From Acidimicrobiaceae bacterium (lineage in GTDB: Bacteria; Actinomycetota; Acidimicrobiia; Acidimicrobiales; UBA8190): a DNA stretch of 43,660 bases. The stretch is from NCBI GenBank assembly GCA_003151475.1, contig PLXQ01000001.1:1-43660 (forward strand). The letters are read 5' to 3'. Within the stretch, counting starts at the first letter, position 1; each line of letters starts with the position of its first letter. This document shows positions 15,797 through 24,385 of the stretch, piece after piece. A program made the position numbers and the translations under genes. The notes beneath the pieces were generated by a model. That model made no database searches and was not told where the DNA came from. It saw only the letters and a program-made list of their open reading frames with translations.

Positions 15797-17575
15797 ATGG
15801 CGCGCCACGGGGACAGCCCTTTCGGGGTCGAGCTCCGGGGCAACGAGCGCTCTCTGCACTTCATCCGGCCCTACCGCAAGATCGGTGAGCTGAACCCGAC
15901 CGAGCGCATCAAGCTCGAACGCCATCCCCTCGAGGTGGCCGACGCCGTCATCAACCGTTACGCCCAGGAGGGTGTGGGGGCCATCGCCACGGTGGCGGGG
16001 GAGCAGGAGCGCCTCAAGTGGGTCGGCCTCTACCCCCAGCGCCAGGGCGGCGACGCCTTCATGATGCGGGTGAAAGTGCCCGGCGGCCGGCTCACCTCCG
16101 ACCAGGCTCGCGAGATCGGCATCGCCGCCGACGCCTTCGGCGAGGGTCCCGACGACAGCGCCGTCTTCGGCAACCGCTACGCCGACATCACCACCCGCCA
16201 GACCATCCAGCTCCACTGGCTCCGCATCGGCGACATCCCGCGGATCTGGCAGCGCTTCGCCGATGTCGGTCTCACCACCATCCAGGCCTGTGGCGACTCG
16301 GCCCGAAACGTCCTGTGCTGCCCGGTCTCCGGTGTCGACGCCCACGAAGCCTTCGACGCCCATCCGGTGGCTCTGCAGATCTCGGAGTTCTTCACCGGCA
16401 ACCGTGACTACGCCAACCTGCCCCGCAAGTTCAAGATCAGCGTCACCGGGTGTCTCGAGGACTGTGCCCAGGCGGAGATCAACGATATCGGCCTGTGGCC
16501 GGCGCGCGCGGCGGACGGCACCCTCGGTTTCAACGTCCTGGCCGGCGGCGGCCTATCCGACGGCGAGCGCATGGCATCGGACATCGACGCCTTTGTCGTG
16601 CCCGAACAGGCGGTCGAGCTCACCCGGGCCATCGCCCAGCTCTTCGGGGAGCTGGGCAACCGCGAGAACCGCGGCCTGGCCCGCATGCGCTACCTCGTCC
16701 AAGAACTCGGCCCCGAAGGTTTCCGCGCCGAGTTGGCCACCCGCACCCGCTTCGCCCTGGCCACCTCGGGCGAGAGCCTCACCCGCCGTTACCGGGGCGA
16801 CCACGTGGGCGTCCACCCCCAGAAAGAGGCCGGACTCGTCTACGTCGGCTGCTCGGTGCCCGTCGGCCGGATGTCCGGTATCGAGCTGGTCGAAGCGGCC
16901 CGCCTGGCCAAGACCTACGGCGACGGCACCATCCGTCTCGGCACGGACCAGAACTTCGTCCTGAGCGGCGTGCCCGAGGGTGACGTCGACCGGCTCCTCG
17001 ACGAGGAACTGCTCCAGAAGTACTCGCCTTATCCCGGTCCCTTCGAGCGCGGCGTGGTGGCCTGCACAGGCAACGAGTTCTGCCGCTTCGCCGTGGTGGA
17101 GACGAAGGAGCGCGCCGTCACCTGGGCCCGCTTCCTCGACTCACAGCTGGAGGCGCAGGGCGCGGAGGCCGGAGCCGGGGGCGACACGGCACCCGACCAC
17201 GGGCCAGGGCGCCAGGACGCCGGCATCATCCGCATGCACTTCTCGGGCTGCCCGGCGTCGTGCGCCCAACCGCAGATCGCCGACATCGGCTTCCGGGGCG
17301 ACACGGCCCATGTGGGTGACCATCTGGTGGAAGCGGTCGACATCGGTCTGGGCGGCTCCCTGGGTGCCGACGCCGGCTTCATCGACTGGGTGGAAAACGC
17401 CCGGCCCGTCGAAGAAGTGCCCCAGGCCCTTCTCCGGGTGGTGCGGCGCTACCAGACCGAGCGGCGCCCGGACGAGCCGTTTCACAACTGGGCCCGCCGA
17501 GTCCCGAACGACGAGCTCCGCTCGACCTTGTCCGGACTGCTCGAGACAGAGCACGGCGCCGGAGCGCGGCCGTGA
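15797..17575 (+). CDS. sirA: Siroheme/4Fe-4S sulfite (or nitrite) reductase, SirA/NirA type
   Basis: This 592-aa two-half reductase starts with LHFIRPYRKIGELNPTERIK, close to mycobacterial SirA. Cluster and siroheme ligands are C423 and C429 (ACTGNEFCRFAVVETK) and C485 and C489 (FSGCPASCAQPQIADIG). The spacing between pairs is enlarged by a Gly/Ala/Glu-rich insert (about residues 452-475) not seen in M. tuberculosis SirA. Y79 (GLYPQ) and C165 (QACGDSAR) sit where SirA forms its Tyr-Cys crosslink, which favours sulfite over nitrite. CysH directly upstream supports the same. The next gene overlaps by 4 nt and encodes an F420-type flavoprotein, which may replace ferredoxin as donor. Nitrite reduction cannot be excluded from motifs alone. 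Confidence 0.85.
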   Translation: MARHGDSPFGVELRGNERSLHFIRPYRKIGELNPTERIKLERHPLEVADAVINRYAQEGVGAIATVAGEQERLKWVGLYPQRQGGDAFMMRVKVPGGRLTSDQAREIGIAADAFGEGPDDSAVFGNRYADITTRQTIQLHWLRIGDIPRIWQRFADVGLTTIQACGDSARNVLCCPVSGVDAHEAFDAHPVALQISEFFTGNRDYANLPRKFKISVTGCLEDCAQAEINDIGLWPARAADGTLGFNVLAGGGLSDGERMASDIDAFVVPEQAVELTRAIAQLFGELGNRENRGLARMRYLVQELGPEGFRAELATRTRFALATSGESLTRRYRGDHVGVHPQKEAGLVYVGCSVPVGRMSGIELVEAARLAKTYGDGTIRLGTDQNFVLSGVPEGDVDRLLDEELLQKYSPYPGPFERGVVACTGNEFCRFAVVETKERAVTWARFLDSQLEAQGAEAGAGGDTAPDHGPGRQDAGIIRMHFSGCPASCAQPQIADIGFRGDTAHVGDHLVEAVDIGLGGSLGADAGFIDWVENARPVEEVPQALLRVVRRYQTERRPDEPFHNWARRVPNDELRSTLSGLLETEHGAGARP

Positions 17576-18837
17576 AGGGCTTCCGCATCCGCGAGGAGAT
17601 GAACGGGGTCGAGGAACCGCCCGGCAAGACCTGGTTCTGGGAGCTCGAGGCGGGCGTGATCTTCGCCGACCGATGTATCCAGTGCGGCACCTGTGTCGCT
17701 GTCTGCCCCTCCAACTCGCTGGGCGTGAACGCCGACAGCGGTCTGCCCGAACTGGTCAAGATGTGCACGGGCTGTTCGCTGTGCTGGGACTTCTGTCCCC
17801 GTGGGGGCCTGCGCTACGAAGCCCTGTGGCCCCCCTCGACACCGCCGGCCGATGCCGCCGAGTCGCCCGTGGTGGTGAAGGCCGATGCGGCCGACACCTA
17901 CTGGAAGCTCACCGGAGGTCCCCCGGGCGACGGCCTCGGGGCCGTGGTCCACAGCTACGCCGTCCGGGCCGGCGCCCGGGCCGACGACGCCCAGGACGGC
18001 GGCGTGGTCACGGCCATGCTGCTGGCGCTGCTGGCCGGGGGAGACATCGACGGGGCGCTCGTCTCGAAACCGTCGGCCGATCCCGATGAGCCTTGGAAGG
18101 GCATCGCCACCGTGGCCACCACGGCCAAGGAGATCGTGGCCGCCGCCGGCAGCTTCTACAACCAGACCATGGCCCTGGCCGAGCTGGACCTGAGCCGTTA
18201 TGACCTGCCCGCCAAACCCCGCCTGGCCGTCATCGGTACCCCGTGTGAGATCCAGGGGATCAGGGCCATGCAGGCACGCCGGTGGCCCACCGGAGCCCAC
18301 CGGGTCGATGCCATCACCTTGACCATCGCCTTACTGTGCACGAAGAGCTTCGATTACGAAGCGCTCATGTTGCGCGAGCTGCGCGACAAGCGCGGTCTCG
18401 ATCTCAACCGCGTGAGCAAAGTCGACGTCATTCACGGCCGCATGATCGTCGAGTACCGCGATGGCGACGTGGCCGTCGATGAACCGGTGAAGGATTTCCA
18501 CGGCGCCGCTTTGAAGGGTTGCGACGAGTGTGCCGACTTCCTCGGTCGCGGGGCCGACCTCTCGATCGGCAGCGTCGGCTCGATGGCCGGTTGGTCCAGT
18601 GTCCTCGTCCGCACCGAGGCAGGCCGGCTCGCCTTCGAGAGGGCCCGGGGCCGGCTCGATGTCCGGGATCTCGACGACCCCGAGGCGCTGCTCAAGCTCG
18701 ACCGGCTGGACAAGCGGGTGGCGGAGCGGACGCTCCAACGCAAGCTCGATCCCGACGCCCCCATGTTCATCGACTTCGCCGAACACGTCAGTTGCTACAG
18801 CGGCACCGACCGCGCCCCGGTGGTGAAAGAGAGATGA
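17572..18837 (+). CDS. FrhB/FpoF-like F420H2 oxidoreductase with two 4Fe-4S ferredoxin motifs
   Basis: This 421-aa protein has two ferredoxin clusters at the N-terminus, C35/C38/C41/C45 (CIQCGTCVAVCP) and C65/C68/C71/C75 (CTGCSLCWDFCP). A FrhB-type FAD/F420-binding domain follows: QDGGVVTAMLLALL, AVIGTPCEIQGIRAM, LLCTKSF, CDECADFLGRGADLSIGSVG and GWSSVLVRTEAGRLAFE. The Cys in the latter motifs are those that hold the extra FrhB cluster. Relatives FpoF, FqoF and the N-terminal half of archaeal Fsr oxidise F420H2 and pass electrons to iron-sulfur partners. The GTG start overlaps the reductase stop (GTGA), so the two are translated together. The inferred role is electron donor from F420H2 to siroheme. 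Ferredoxin reduction is the alternative. Confidence 0.8.
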   Translation: MKGFRIREEMNGVEEPPGKTWFWELEAGVIFADRCIQCGTCVAVCPSNSLGVNADSGLPELVKMCTGCSLCWDFCPRGGLRYEALWPPSTPPADAAESPVVVKADAADTYWKLTGGPPGDGLGAVVHSYAVRAGARADDAQDGGVVTAMLLALLAGGDIDGALVSKPSADPDEPWKGIATVATTAKEIVAAAGSFYNQTMALAELDLSRYDLPAKPRLAVIGTPCEIQGIRAMQARRWPTGAHRVDAITLTIALLCTKSFDYEALMLRELRDKRGLDLNRVSKVDVIHGRMIVEYRDGDVAVDEPVKDFHGAALKGCDECADFLGRGADLSIGSVGSMAGWSSVLVRTEAGRLAFERARGRLDVRDLDDPEALLKLDRLDKRVAERTLQRKLDPDAPMFIDFAEHVSCYSGTDRAPVVKER

Positions 18838-19157
18838 GCATCTTCGTGCAACCCACCGAGGGCGTCCATCTCGAACACCTCGACGAACCGGTGGAGATCC
18901 GCCACAGCCTGCGCCAGGCGATTCTCGACGGAGAGGACTGGCGCGAGGGATTCAGCAGCGACATCTGCATCGGCGCCGTGCTCTGGGAGCGCTGGCGGCC
19001 CGCCCTCGAACCGGCGGGAATGGATCGCGAGGCGTTCTTCGACGTGGTCATCGGTTACGGCCGGGAGCTCTGGCTGTGGCTGATGGGCGAGCGCCAGTGG
19101 GACGAGTTCTTGTCCGCCCTGGCCGGGCGCGTCCACCGGCGCCTGCCCGACCGCTGA
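18834..19157 (+). CDS. 107-aa protein of unknown function in the sulfite-reductase operon
   Basis: The start ATG overlaps the stop of the FrhB-like gene (ATGA). The protein has a short acidic N-terminal part (FVQPTEGVHLEHLDEPVEIRH), a central motif CIGAVLWERWRPALEP, and two Trp-rich helices (YGRELWLWLMGERQW, FLSALAGRVHRRL). It lacks a signal peptide and metal-binding Cys clusters. No family is recognised. Translational coupling to the reductase/FrhB pair suggests an accessory or assembly role, but this is inference from position only. Confidence 0.7.
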   Translation: MSIFVQPTEGVHLEHLDEPVEIRHSLRQAILDGEDWREGFSSDICIGAVLWERWRPALEPAGMDREAFFDVVIGYGRELWLWLMGERQWDEFLSALAGRVHRRLPDR

Positions 19158-19981
19158 GCACGATTCCTGGCGCTGCGCCTGTTCCCCTGCGGCTCCGCGG
19201 GGTGGCCGTCGTCCGCGACGGCGTCGCCATCTTGGACGGGGTCGACTGGGATATCGGACGGGGGGAGCGCTGGGCTGTCCTCGGTCCGAACGGCTCGGGC
19301 AAGACCACTCTCCTGCGCGTGGCCGGCATGCGCCTGCTTCCCACCCGGGGCACGGTCGAGGTACTGGGCGAGACCTACGGTCGCAGTGACGCCCGAGCCG
19401 TGCGCCGACGAGTCTCGTTCGTCAGCCAGAACATCCTGCGGGGACTGCGGCCCGACATCTCCGCCCATGACGTCGTCCTGACCGGCCGTCACGCCGCTCT
19501 CGAGATCTGGTGGCACCACTACGACGAGGACGACCACCGTCGGGCCGAACAGCTGTTGGCCGATGCCGGCATGGGGGAGACGGCCGAGCGCCCTTTCGGT
19601 GTCCTCTCCGAGGGCGAACGCCAGAAGGTCCTCCTGGCCCGCGCCCTCATGGCCGAGCCCGAGCTGCTGCTCCTTGACGAACCGGCCGCCGGTCTCGACC
19701 TTGGCGCCCGGGAGCGCCTGGTGCTCTATCTGGGCGCTCTGGCCGCCGATCCGGTGACACCACCCCTGGTGCTCGTCACCCATCACGTCGAAGAACTTCC
19801 GGCCGGCATCACCCATGCCGCGCTCCTCCGCCACGGCCGTCTGGTGGCCGCCGGTCCCGCTGTCGATGTCCTCACCACCGACGCCGTCTCCGCCTGTTTC
19901 GGCATACCGATCACGATGCAACGCGCCGACGGCCGGTGGACGGCCCGTGCGTCGGTGCAAGACGTGGACACGACCGGCTGA
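19076..19981 (+). CDS. ABC transporter ATP-binding protein (solitary)
   Basis: The ATPase core is complete: Walker A GPNGSGKTT, Q-loop FVSQNILRG, signature LSEGERQKVLLARAL, Walker B LLLLDEP and H-loop VTHH. No permease or binding protein is adjacent, so it may act with a distant partner or in a non-transport role. The start is unclear. GTG 19076 overlaps the preceding gene by 82 nt, while homology (LRLRGVAVVRDG) begins near 19186. The only nearer candidates are a CTG at 19154 overlapping the stop, and a GTG at 19202 that would cut the first beta strand. I give the longest reading. The class is sure, the start is not. Confidence 0.8.
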   Translation: MADGRAPVGRVLVRPGRARPPAPARPLSTIPGAAPVPLRLRGVAVVRDGVAILDGVDWDIGRGERWAVLGPNGSGKTTLLRVAGMRLLPTRGTVEVLGETYGRSDARAVRRRVSFVSQNILRGLRPDISAHDVVLTGRHAALEIWWHHYDEDDHRRAEQLLADAGMGETAERPFGVLSEGERQKVLLARALMAEPELLLLDEPAAGLDLGARERLVLYLGALAADPVTPPLVLVTHHVEELPAGITHAALLRHGRLVAAGPAVDVLTTDAVSACFGIPITMQRADGRWTARASVQDVDTTG

Positions 19982-20163
19982 CGTCGTCCCGAAAAAGCGG
20001 CGTTCCGACCTGCATGTTTCAATGACCTTGCAGGATCGGCGGTGGTTGACTAAAACAAACGACGTACCCAGGGAACAACGGGGCACTGTCACGCCCGACC
20101 ATCCACCAGATGTCGAACGACTCTCGTTAGGGTCTTCACTACCGGAAGGCAGGTCAAGGGGTC

Positions 20164-20748
20164 TTGACGATCGTGGTTCTCGTTGTCCTCGTGCTGGTGT
20201 GGGTGGTGGTCCTCGGACCGAGCCTTCTTCGACGGACCTCAGACCGCCAGAACAAAGACTCGATCGGCTCGTTCCACCATCAGCTCAGCGTCCTCGGTCG
20301 CACCGGTCCCTCTCTCATGGCTCCGGCCCACCGGCTCGGTACGGCCCTCCCCACGGCGCGTGACGATGTCGAGATTCTCGGACCGCTCGTGTCGGTCAGC
20401 AGTCGGTCAGAACCGCCCTCGATCCGCCCCGACATGCCGGGCATGGACCCGCACGACGCCATCCGCCGCTCCGATCCCTACTTCCGCCCGGGGGCATGCA
20501 AGCGCCGTCGCGACGTGCTCATGGTCCTTCTCTGCGCGCTCACCGTCACCGGTCTCGTCGGTGTGATCCCCGCCATGCACCTGGTGCTGACCGTCACGGC
20601 GTTCGTCGGGGTGCTCCTGGCGGCCTATATCGGTCTTCTGGTCCGTCTGCGCAACCAGGCTCTCGAGCGCGAGGTCAAGTTGCGCTACCTCCCGCGCCAG
20701 GACCAGTACGACCATCCCATCGTGGTCCGCCGGGTCGCTTCACGCTGA
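20164..20748 (+). CDS. Actinobacterial membrane protein, GlpR/SepX-like
   Basis: This 194-aa protein has an N-terminal membrane segment (TIVVLVVLVLVWVVVLGPSL) and a basic turn (LLRRTSDRQ). A long polar region precedes a hydrophobic hairpin (VLMVLLCALTVTGLVGVI, LVLTVTAFVGVLLAAYIGLL) and a basic tail. This order matches the actinobacterial membrane proteins GlpR/SepX that act in cell division with FtsZ, but I can match only architecture and the N-terminal pattern, so the name is tentative. The start is TTG 20164 with CAAGGGG upstream. GTG 20173 is an alternative. A TAGGGT box at 20128 could be its -10. It precedes the tRNA-Ala gene. Confidence 0.65.
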   Translation: MTIVVLVVLVLVWVVVLGPSLLRRTSDRQNKDSIGSFHHQLSVLGRTGPSLMAPAHRLGTALPTARDDVEILGPLVSVSSRSEPPSIRPDMPGMDPHDAIRRSDPYFRPGACKRRRDVLMVLLCALTVTGLVGVIPAMHLVLTVTAFVGVLLAAYIGLLVRLRNQALEREVKLRYLPRQDQYDHPIVVRRVASR

Positions 20749-20922
20749 TCCTCGGGCTGAGGCGGCGGATGCCCGGTGGCCGGCCTCGCGCCGATTCCGT
20801 TTCGCTCAGAGCCGAGGTCGTCTGCGGGCATTGTGCGACCAGAGGGCCGAGCCGTCGAAGCGGGTGAGGCCGATCCGCCCAAACGCCACCTCAACTGCGG
20901 GCGCTATCCTGGTCGGTTCAAC

Positions 20923-20995
20923 GGGGGTGTAGCTCAGCTGGTAGAGCGCTACGTTCGCAACGTAGAAGTCGGCGGTTCGAGTCCGCTCACCTCCA
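20923..20995 (+). tRNA. tRNA-Ala (anticodon CGC)
   Basis: A full cloverleaf of 73 nt is seen: acceptor GGGGGTG (20923-20929) pairs with CACCTCC (20988-20994) and includes the G3-T70 wobble pair that marks alanine. The D-arm is GCTC/GAGC. The anticodon stem is CTACG/CGTAG around TTCGCAA, giving CGC at 20956-20958. The T-arm has TTCGAGT. The discriminator is A, and CCA is not encoded. A TATCCT box lies 12 nt upstream (20905-20910). The 3' end is 8 nt from a recombinase gene remnant, so this tRNA is the likely attachment site of the following island. Confidence 0.95.
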
Positions 20996-21002
20996 CCCCA
21001 GG

Positions 21003-21341
21003 TCATGCTGGCTTTCTAGCGACCTTCCGAGTTTCTTTTGCCTTGGATTTCGCGCGTCTATCGCGCGCAGCGGCTTCCTCTCCTCCAAAGAACTGCTCGC
21101 CCAGAGTTTCGGCCGCCCGGCGGTCGGCCTCCTCAACGGCTTGGGCATAGAGCGCAAGAGTCAGTCGTGGATCACTGTGGCCGAGCCGGACCTGAGCGGT
21201 CTTTACGTCGACGTTCTCGGTGACCAAGACGGTCGCGTTCGTCCGTCGTAGATCGTGAAATCCAGCTCCGACGTGTCGGGCAGTTGTTGTTGCGGGTACC
21301 CATACCCTTGCCCGCCAGTTCGAGTAGGTGACTACAGGGTG
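21003..21341 (-). pseudogene. 3' remnant of a tyrosine recombinase (integrase) at the tRNA
   Basis: The minus-strand frame is open for 113 codons, bounded upstream by a stop at 21342-21344. It encodes only the end of a phage-type integrase: SNWRARVWVPATTARHVGAG is followed by GFHDLRRTNATVLV (box II HxLRR), RLGHSDPRLTLALYAQAVEE (with the catalytic Tyr) and a basic tail. The N-terminal arm, core-binding domain and first catalytic Arg are missing. It points toward tRNA-Ala and stops 8 nt from its 3' end, the usual position of an integrase in an integrated element. The remnant marks the left end of an old island and cannot be active. Confidence 0.85.
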
Positions 21342-21428
21342 CTATTGGGATCCCCGGCAAGTATGCGTGGCTTTGACTCCCTCGACCGCTCGACCGAGCA
21401 TGTGATACTTCGCTCAACCCAACCTCAT

Positions 21429-22112
21429 CTACCTGAGACTCACACGGATGACCGACGCCTCCATCACCGCCCCATTCTCGGCGGAGGTGGTGTAGAGCAC
21501 GACTGCTCCGTACTTCGTGGAGGCCTTTGTGAACGCGAGTGAGCCGCTGAACGGACCCATCGCATCGCTCCTGCCGGTGACGTACCCCTCACCGAGAGGT
21601 TTGCTGTTGTCGTCCTCGCGCACCTGCGTCTGGACGGTGCCCTCGTACGCCATGGCCGTCCCCTTCAATGTGACCGGAGACGTGATCGAGGCGTTCCAAA
21701 CCGGTTCGGTCAGAGCGATGGCGGCCGTTCCCGCTCCGAGGACCCACCACGAGTTGTCTGGACCGAGCTGACGAACCAATACCGTCGTCACCGGCCCGGA
21801 TGAACTGGGCTGCACGGGAACTTCACCCGAGCGACCATCCCCTTGCTCGAAAGCGCCGATCATCGGATTGACCATGTGGAGGTAAGCGGTTGCGAACCCC
21901 TGGGCGGCTGCATCTGGCGTCTGGTAACGGGTGCTGCTCGCTGTCGTCGGCCACACTGCTGTCCATGTCGCCGATTCGAGCGATGTGGTACTCGTCGTTG
22001 CCACCGTAGTTGTCGTGGTCGATGACGTGGAGGAGGGATTGCTACTGCAGCCAATCATCACGACGGACAACGCTGCCAACAGGGCCGGGAACACCGCATG
22101 TCGTTTCAACAT
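21429..22112 (-). CDS. Secreted lipoprotein with C-terminal Gmad2-like Ig domain
   Basis: This 227-aa protein has a type II signal peptide with lipobox MIGC (Cys at about residue 22) and a Ser/Thr-rich linker (SSTSSTTTTTVATTSTTS) that would span the cell wall. The C-terminal half (residues about 137-225: ITSPVTLKGTAMAYEG, GEGYVTG, FTKASTKYGAVVLYT, SAENGAVMEASVIRV) fits the Gmad2 immunoglobulin-like fold seen in sporulation and surface proteins. The ribosome site is AGAGAGGA. It lies in the tRNA-Ala island with a second lipoprotein of similar build, so both may be surface cargo of the element. The ligand is unknown. Confidence 0.75.
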   Translation of the reverse strand: MLKRHAVFPALLAALSVVMIGCSSNPSSTSSTTTTTVATTSTTSLESATWTAVWPTTASSTRYQTPDAAAQGFATAYLHMVNPMIGAFEQGDGRSGEVPVQPSSSGPVTTVLVRQLGPDNSWWVLGAGTAAIALTEPVWNASITSPVTLKGTAMAYEGTVQTQVREDDNSKPLGEGYVTGRSDAMGPFSGSLAFTKASTKYGAVVLYTTSAENGAVMEASVIRVSLR

Positions 22113-22348
22113 GATTCCAATGTCCTCTCTGACGTCGTGTCTCGCTAGAGTCGAAAGTCCTGGCGAACAGGGCTAAATCTGACCGCCCGTGGGGACCGGT
22201 ATCCCCGGTTCTAGCGTCTCAGGAGGCTCAACGACATCGCCCGTTCTCTCGGCCGGCCCCGACAAACAGTGCTTCTCAGCCCCGTCACCGGTTCCATCTC
22301 TGGCCCGTCGGGACCGCCGTAGGTACCAAATGGTCTGCGTGGCAGGGC

Positions 22349-23161
22349 TCAACAGGCATTGATCTGGACAGCCCAGCCCTGACCCGCTGTGTACTGGGCG
22401 GTGAACAGTATTCCGGCCATGTCGCCGTCCCAGGAGTTGCCACCGGGAGATAGCGGCGCCACATGGTGCCAGTTGATCGCAGGAATGGCGGTGACCCGGA
22501 AGTCGCCGCACATCATGCAGCCCGAGTTGGCGAGGACGAGGTAGTGCAGCCACAGGGCGAGATCGGCAGCGGCTCGCGAGCTGGCGTCGACGGCGACGAC
22601 CGGAGGCGCATGGGACGCTGCCGCCTGAGCGGCCGCCAGGTCGGCGGCGAACGAGGCGGCTGGCTGGCTGCCGTTCTGGAGGCACGACATCAGATAGGCG
22701 GCCCGCTCGTCAGACCGCAGGATGGTTTCGGGCTCGCCTTGCTCGGTGACCAGAACTGTGAACCCCCGGAACGCATAGAAGCGTGACAACAGGTCGCGTT
22801 GGACTCTCAGCACCGGTTGCATCACGTCTGGGGGGAGGCCGGCCGGGATGTCATTCGCCGCTGGTGTCGGGTCGGCGGTGGCAATGATGTCGAGTGTCGC
22901 CTTGCTGACCGTGATCTCGGTTGCCCCGATGTTCCCATTGGCGACGGCGGCAGCTGCCTTTAGGCGTTGGTCGATGTTGGCGACGGCGGTGAAGTACGCG
23001 GTGAGGTTGTCCAGCGCGCTCGGCGGGCGGGTGGTCGATGACGTCGCCGTGGTCGGAGTCGAACCGGTGTTCCTCAGGCTCGTGAGCGGTGCGCTCGTGC
23101 ACGAAGCGCCGACCAGCGCCGCCAGCAGTACGGCGAAGAACGCTCTGCGCACGACGTACAT
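22349..23161 (-). CDS. Secreted lipoprotein of unknown function
   Basis: This 270-aa protein has a signal peptide ([17 protein letters not shown], lipobox VGASC) and a Thr/Ser/Pro linker ([14 protein letters not shown]). A mainly helical Ala-rich domain with several Cys ([16 protein letters not shown]) follows, ending in AC. The likely ATG at 23161 has GGGAGG touching it. A TTG at 23179 giving six more residues places that site inside the gene, so the start is uncertain. I recognise no family. The CMMC pair and two further Cys may form disulfides outside the cell. It is divergent from the collagen-like gene across about 215 bp (23162-23376). Confidence 0.68.
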   Translation of the reverse strand: MYVVRRAFFAVLLAALVGASCTSAPLTSLRNTGSTPTTATSSTTRPPSALDNLTAYFTAVANIDQRLKAAAAVANGNIGATEITVSKATLDIIATADPTPAANDIPAGLPPDVMQPVLRVQRDLLSRFYAFRGFTVLVTEQGEPETILRSDERAAYLMSCLQNGSQPAASFAADLAAAQAAASHAPPVVAVDASSRAAADLALWLHYLVLANSGCMMCGDFRVTAIPAINWHHVAPLSPGGNSWDGDMAGILFTAQYTAGQGWAVQINAC

Positions 23162-23376
23162 CCTCCCGTCGTTATCCAACCCGCACAGTCCATTGTCGAA
23201 CGCGCGTACCTATCTCGGGTAGGGCCAGAAGTCCCGGTCAAGGTGAGTTGCTCACATCTCCCGGAGAGCGGCGGATCGACTTGCTGGATAAAGGGTCGAA
23301 GGCCTCTGACGAGTTGCCGACGTGCGGGGTCAGGCTAGCCGTGGGCACCGTAAGCCGAGCGGAAGAGGTGGTCGTC

Positions 23377-24198
23377 ATGGTGGGTCGCGTGATCCAGTCA
23401 AGGTTCGTAGTTGCGGTGGTCGCAGCCACCCTGACCGCAGCTGTGGTGAGCGGAATCGCATGGGGGGTAAGCCCAATCGGCGGCAACGGAACAATCAACG
23501 CCTGCTATAACCCGAACACAGGAGCGTTGAAGCTGAACGTCATCGGCCATTGCCCGAACAAGGGAGCCAAGACACCGATCACCTGGGACCAGACCGGTCC
23601 GCAAGGTGCGACGGGCGCTACCGGGTCGCAGGGTCCGACCGGAGCAACTGGTGCTACCGGAGCGCGAGGTCCCACTGGAGCGACAGGTGCCACTGGGCCG
23701 CAGGGCCCGGCCGGGATCGCCTATGGCTGTTCGGCAACTCCGTATCCAGGTATCGACCTCGCAGCTTGCGATCTGTCCGGCGCCAACCTCTCCGGCGACA
23801 ATCTGTCCGGCGCCAACCTCTCGCACGCCAATCTTACCGATGCCAATCTCACCGGCGTCTACTTGATGGGCGCCAATCTGACCGGTGTCAATCTGACCGA
23901 CGCAAACTTGAAAGGCGCCAATCTGATGGGCGCCAATCTGACCATTGCCAATCTGACCGGCGCCAACCTTTCCAGTGCCGACGTGGGAGGAACCAACCTG
24001 ATGGGCGCCAACTTCTCCGAGGCCATCTTCGGTACATCTCCCTTTGGGAATGACATCCCGATGTCGGGAGGCATTACAGGCACCCCGCATGCGCTTCCGG
24101 CGGGATGGACTCTGCAGAGTGGCGCCGGAAATGGAGTCCATGGCGAGGTGCTGTATTCGTCTCAGGGCTGGTATTCGATTTCTCCTCTATTTGACTGA
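23377..24198 (+). CDS. Collagen-like/pentapeptide-repeat secreted protein
   Basis: This 273-aa protein has a signal-anchor segment ([21 protein letters not shown]) and a Cys-containing linker ([15 protein letters not shown]). About 13 G-x-y triplets follow (residues 74-112, mostly GAT, GPT, GPQ), a collagen-like tract. A pentapeptide-repeat solenoid of about 16 units built on A(N/D)LxG-type steps covers roughly residues 130-215. The repeats are also visible at DNA level as near-identical 15-nt and 30-nt units. The end ([21 protein letters not shown]) looks like a cap. ATG 23377 has GGAAGAGG 8 nt upstream. Expected location is the cell surface. A function in adhesion or display is inference. 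The fusion is unusual and may vary in repeat number between strains. Confidence 0.85.
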   Translation: MVGRVIQSRFVVAVVAATLTAAVVSGIAWGVSPIGGNGTINACYNPNTGALKLNVIGHCPNKGAKTPITWDQTGPQGATGATGSQGPTGATGATGARGPTGATGATGPQGPAGIAYGCSATPYPGIDLAACDLSGANLSGDNLSGANLSHANLTDANLTGVYLMGANLTGVNLTDANLKGANLMGANLTIANLTGANLSSADVGGTNLMGANFSEAIFGTSPFGNDIPMSGGITGTPHALPAGWTLQSGAGNGVHGEVLYSSQGWYSISPLFD

Positions 24199-24385
24199 CC
24201 CATAGGACCGATAGCTCGCTTGTTCCGAGCCCAGAGTGAGGCGCACCGCCCAGGATCGAGGGCAGACCGGCATCGGCAATGCGGCCACTGGACCCACCTG
24301 CGCGAACCTGGCCCGGACATCTCTGCCCGAGCCGGTTCGCTCCCCCCGTCGACGACGTCCCGAGGCGATCCCTGGGAACGCCAGG

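Noticed and set aside
20806..21006. Minus-strand frame reading through the tRNA-Ala
   Set aside because: It is the well-known spurious translation of a tRNA gene and has no independent support.
22173..22685. 170-codon minus-strand frame overlapping the lipoprotein gene
   Set aside because: It is a shadow frame. The overlapping frame has a signal peptide and lipobox.
23581..24030. Regular short DNA repeats resembling a CRISPR-like array
   Set aside because: Repeats are in frame and encode collagen-like triplets and pentapeptides. There are no unique spacers.
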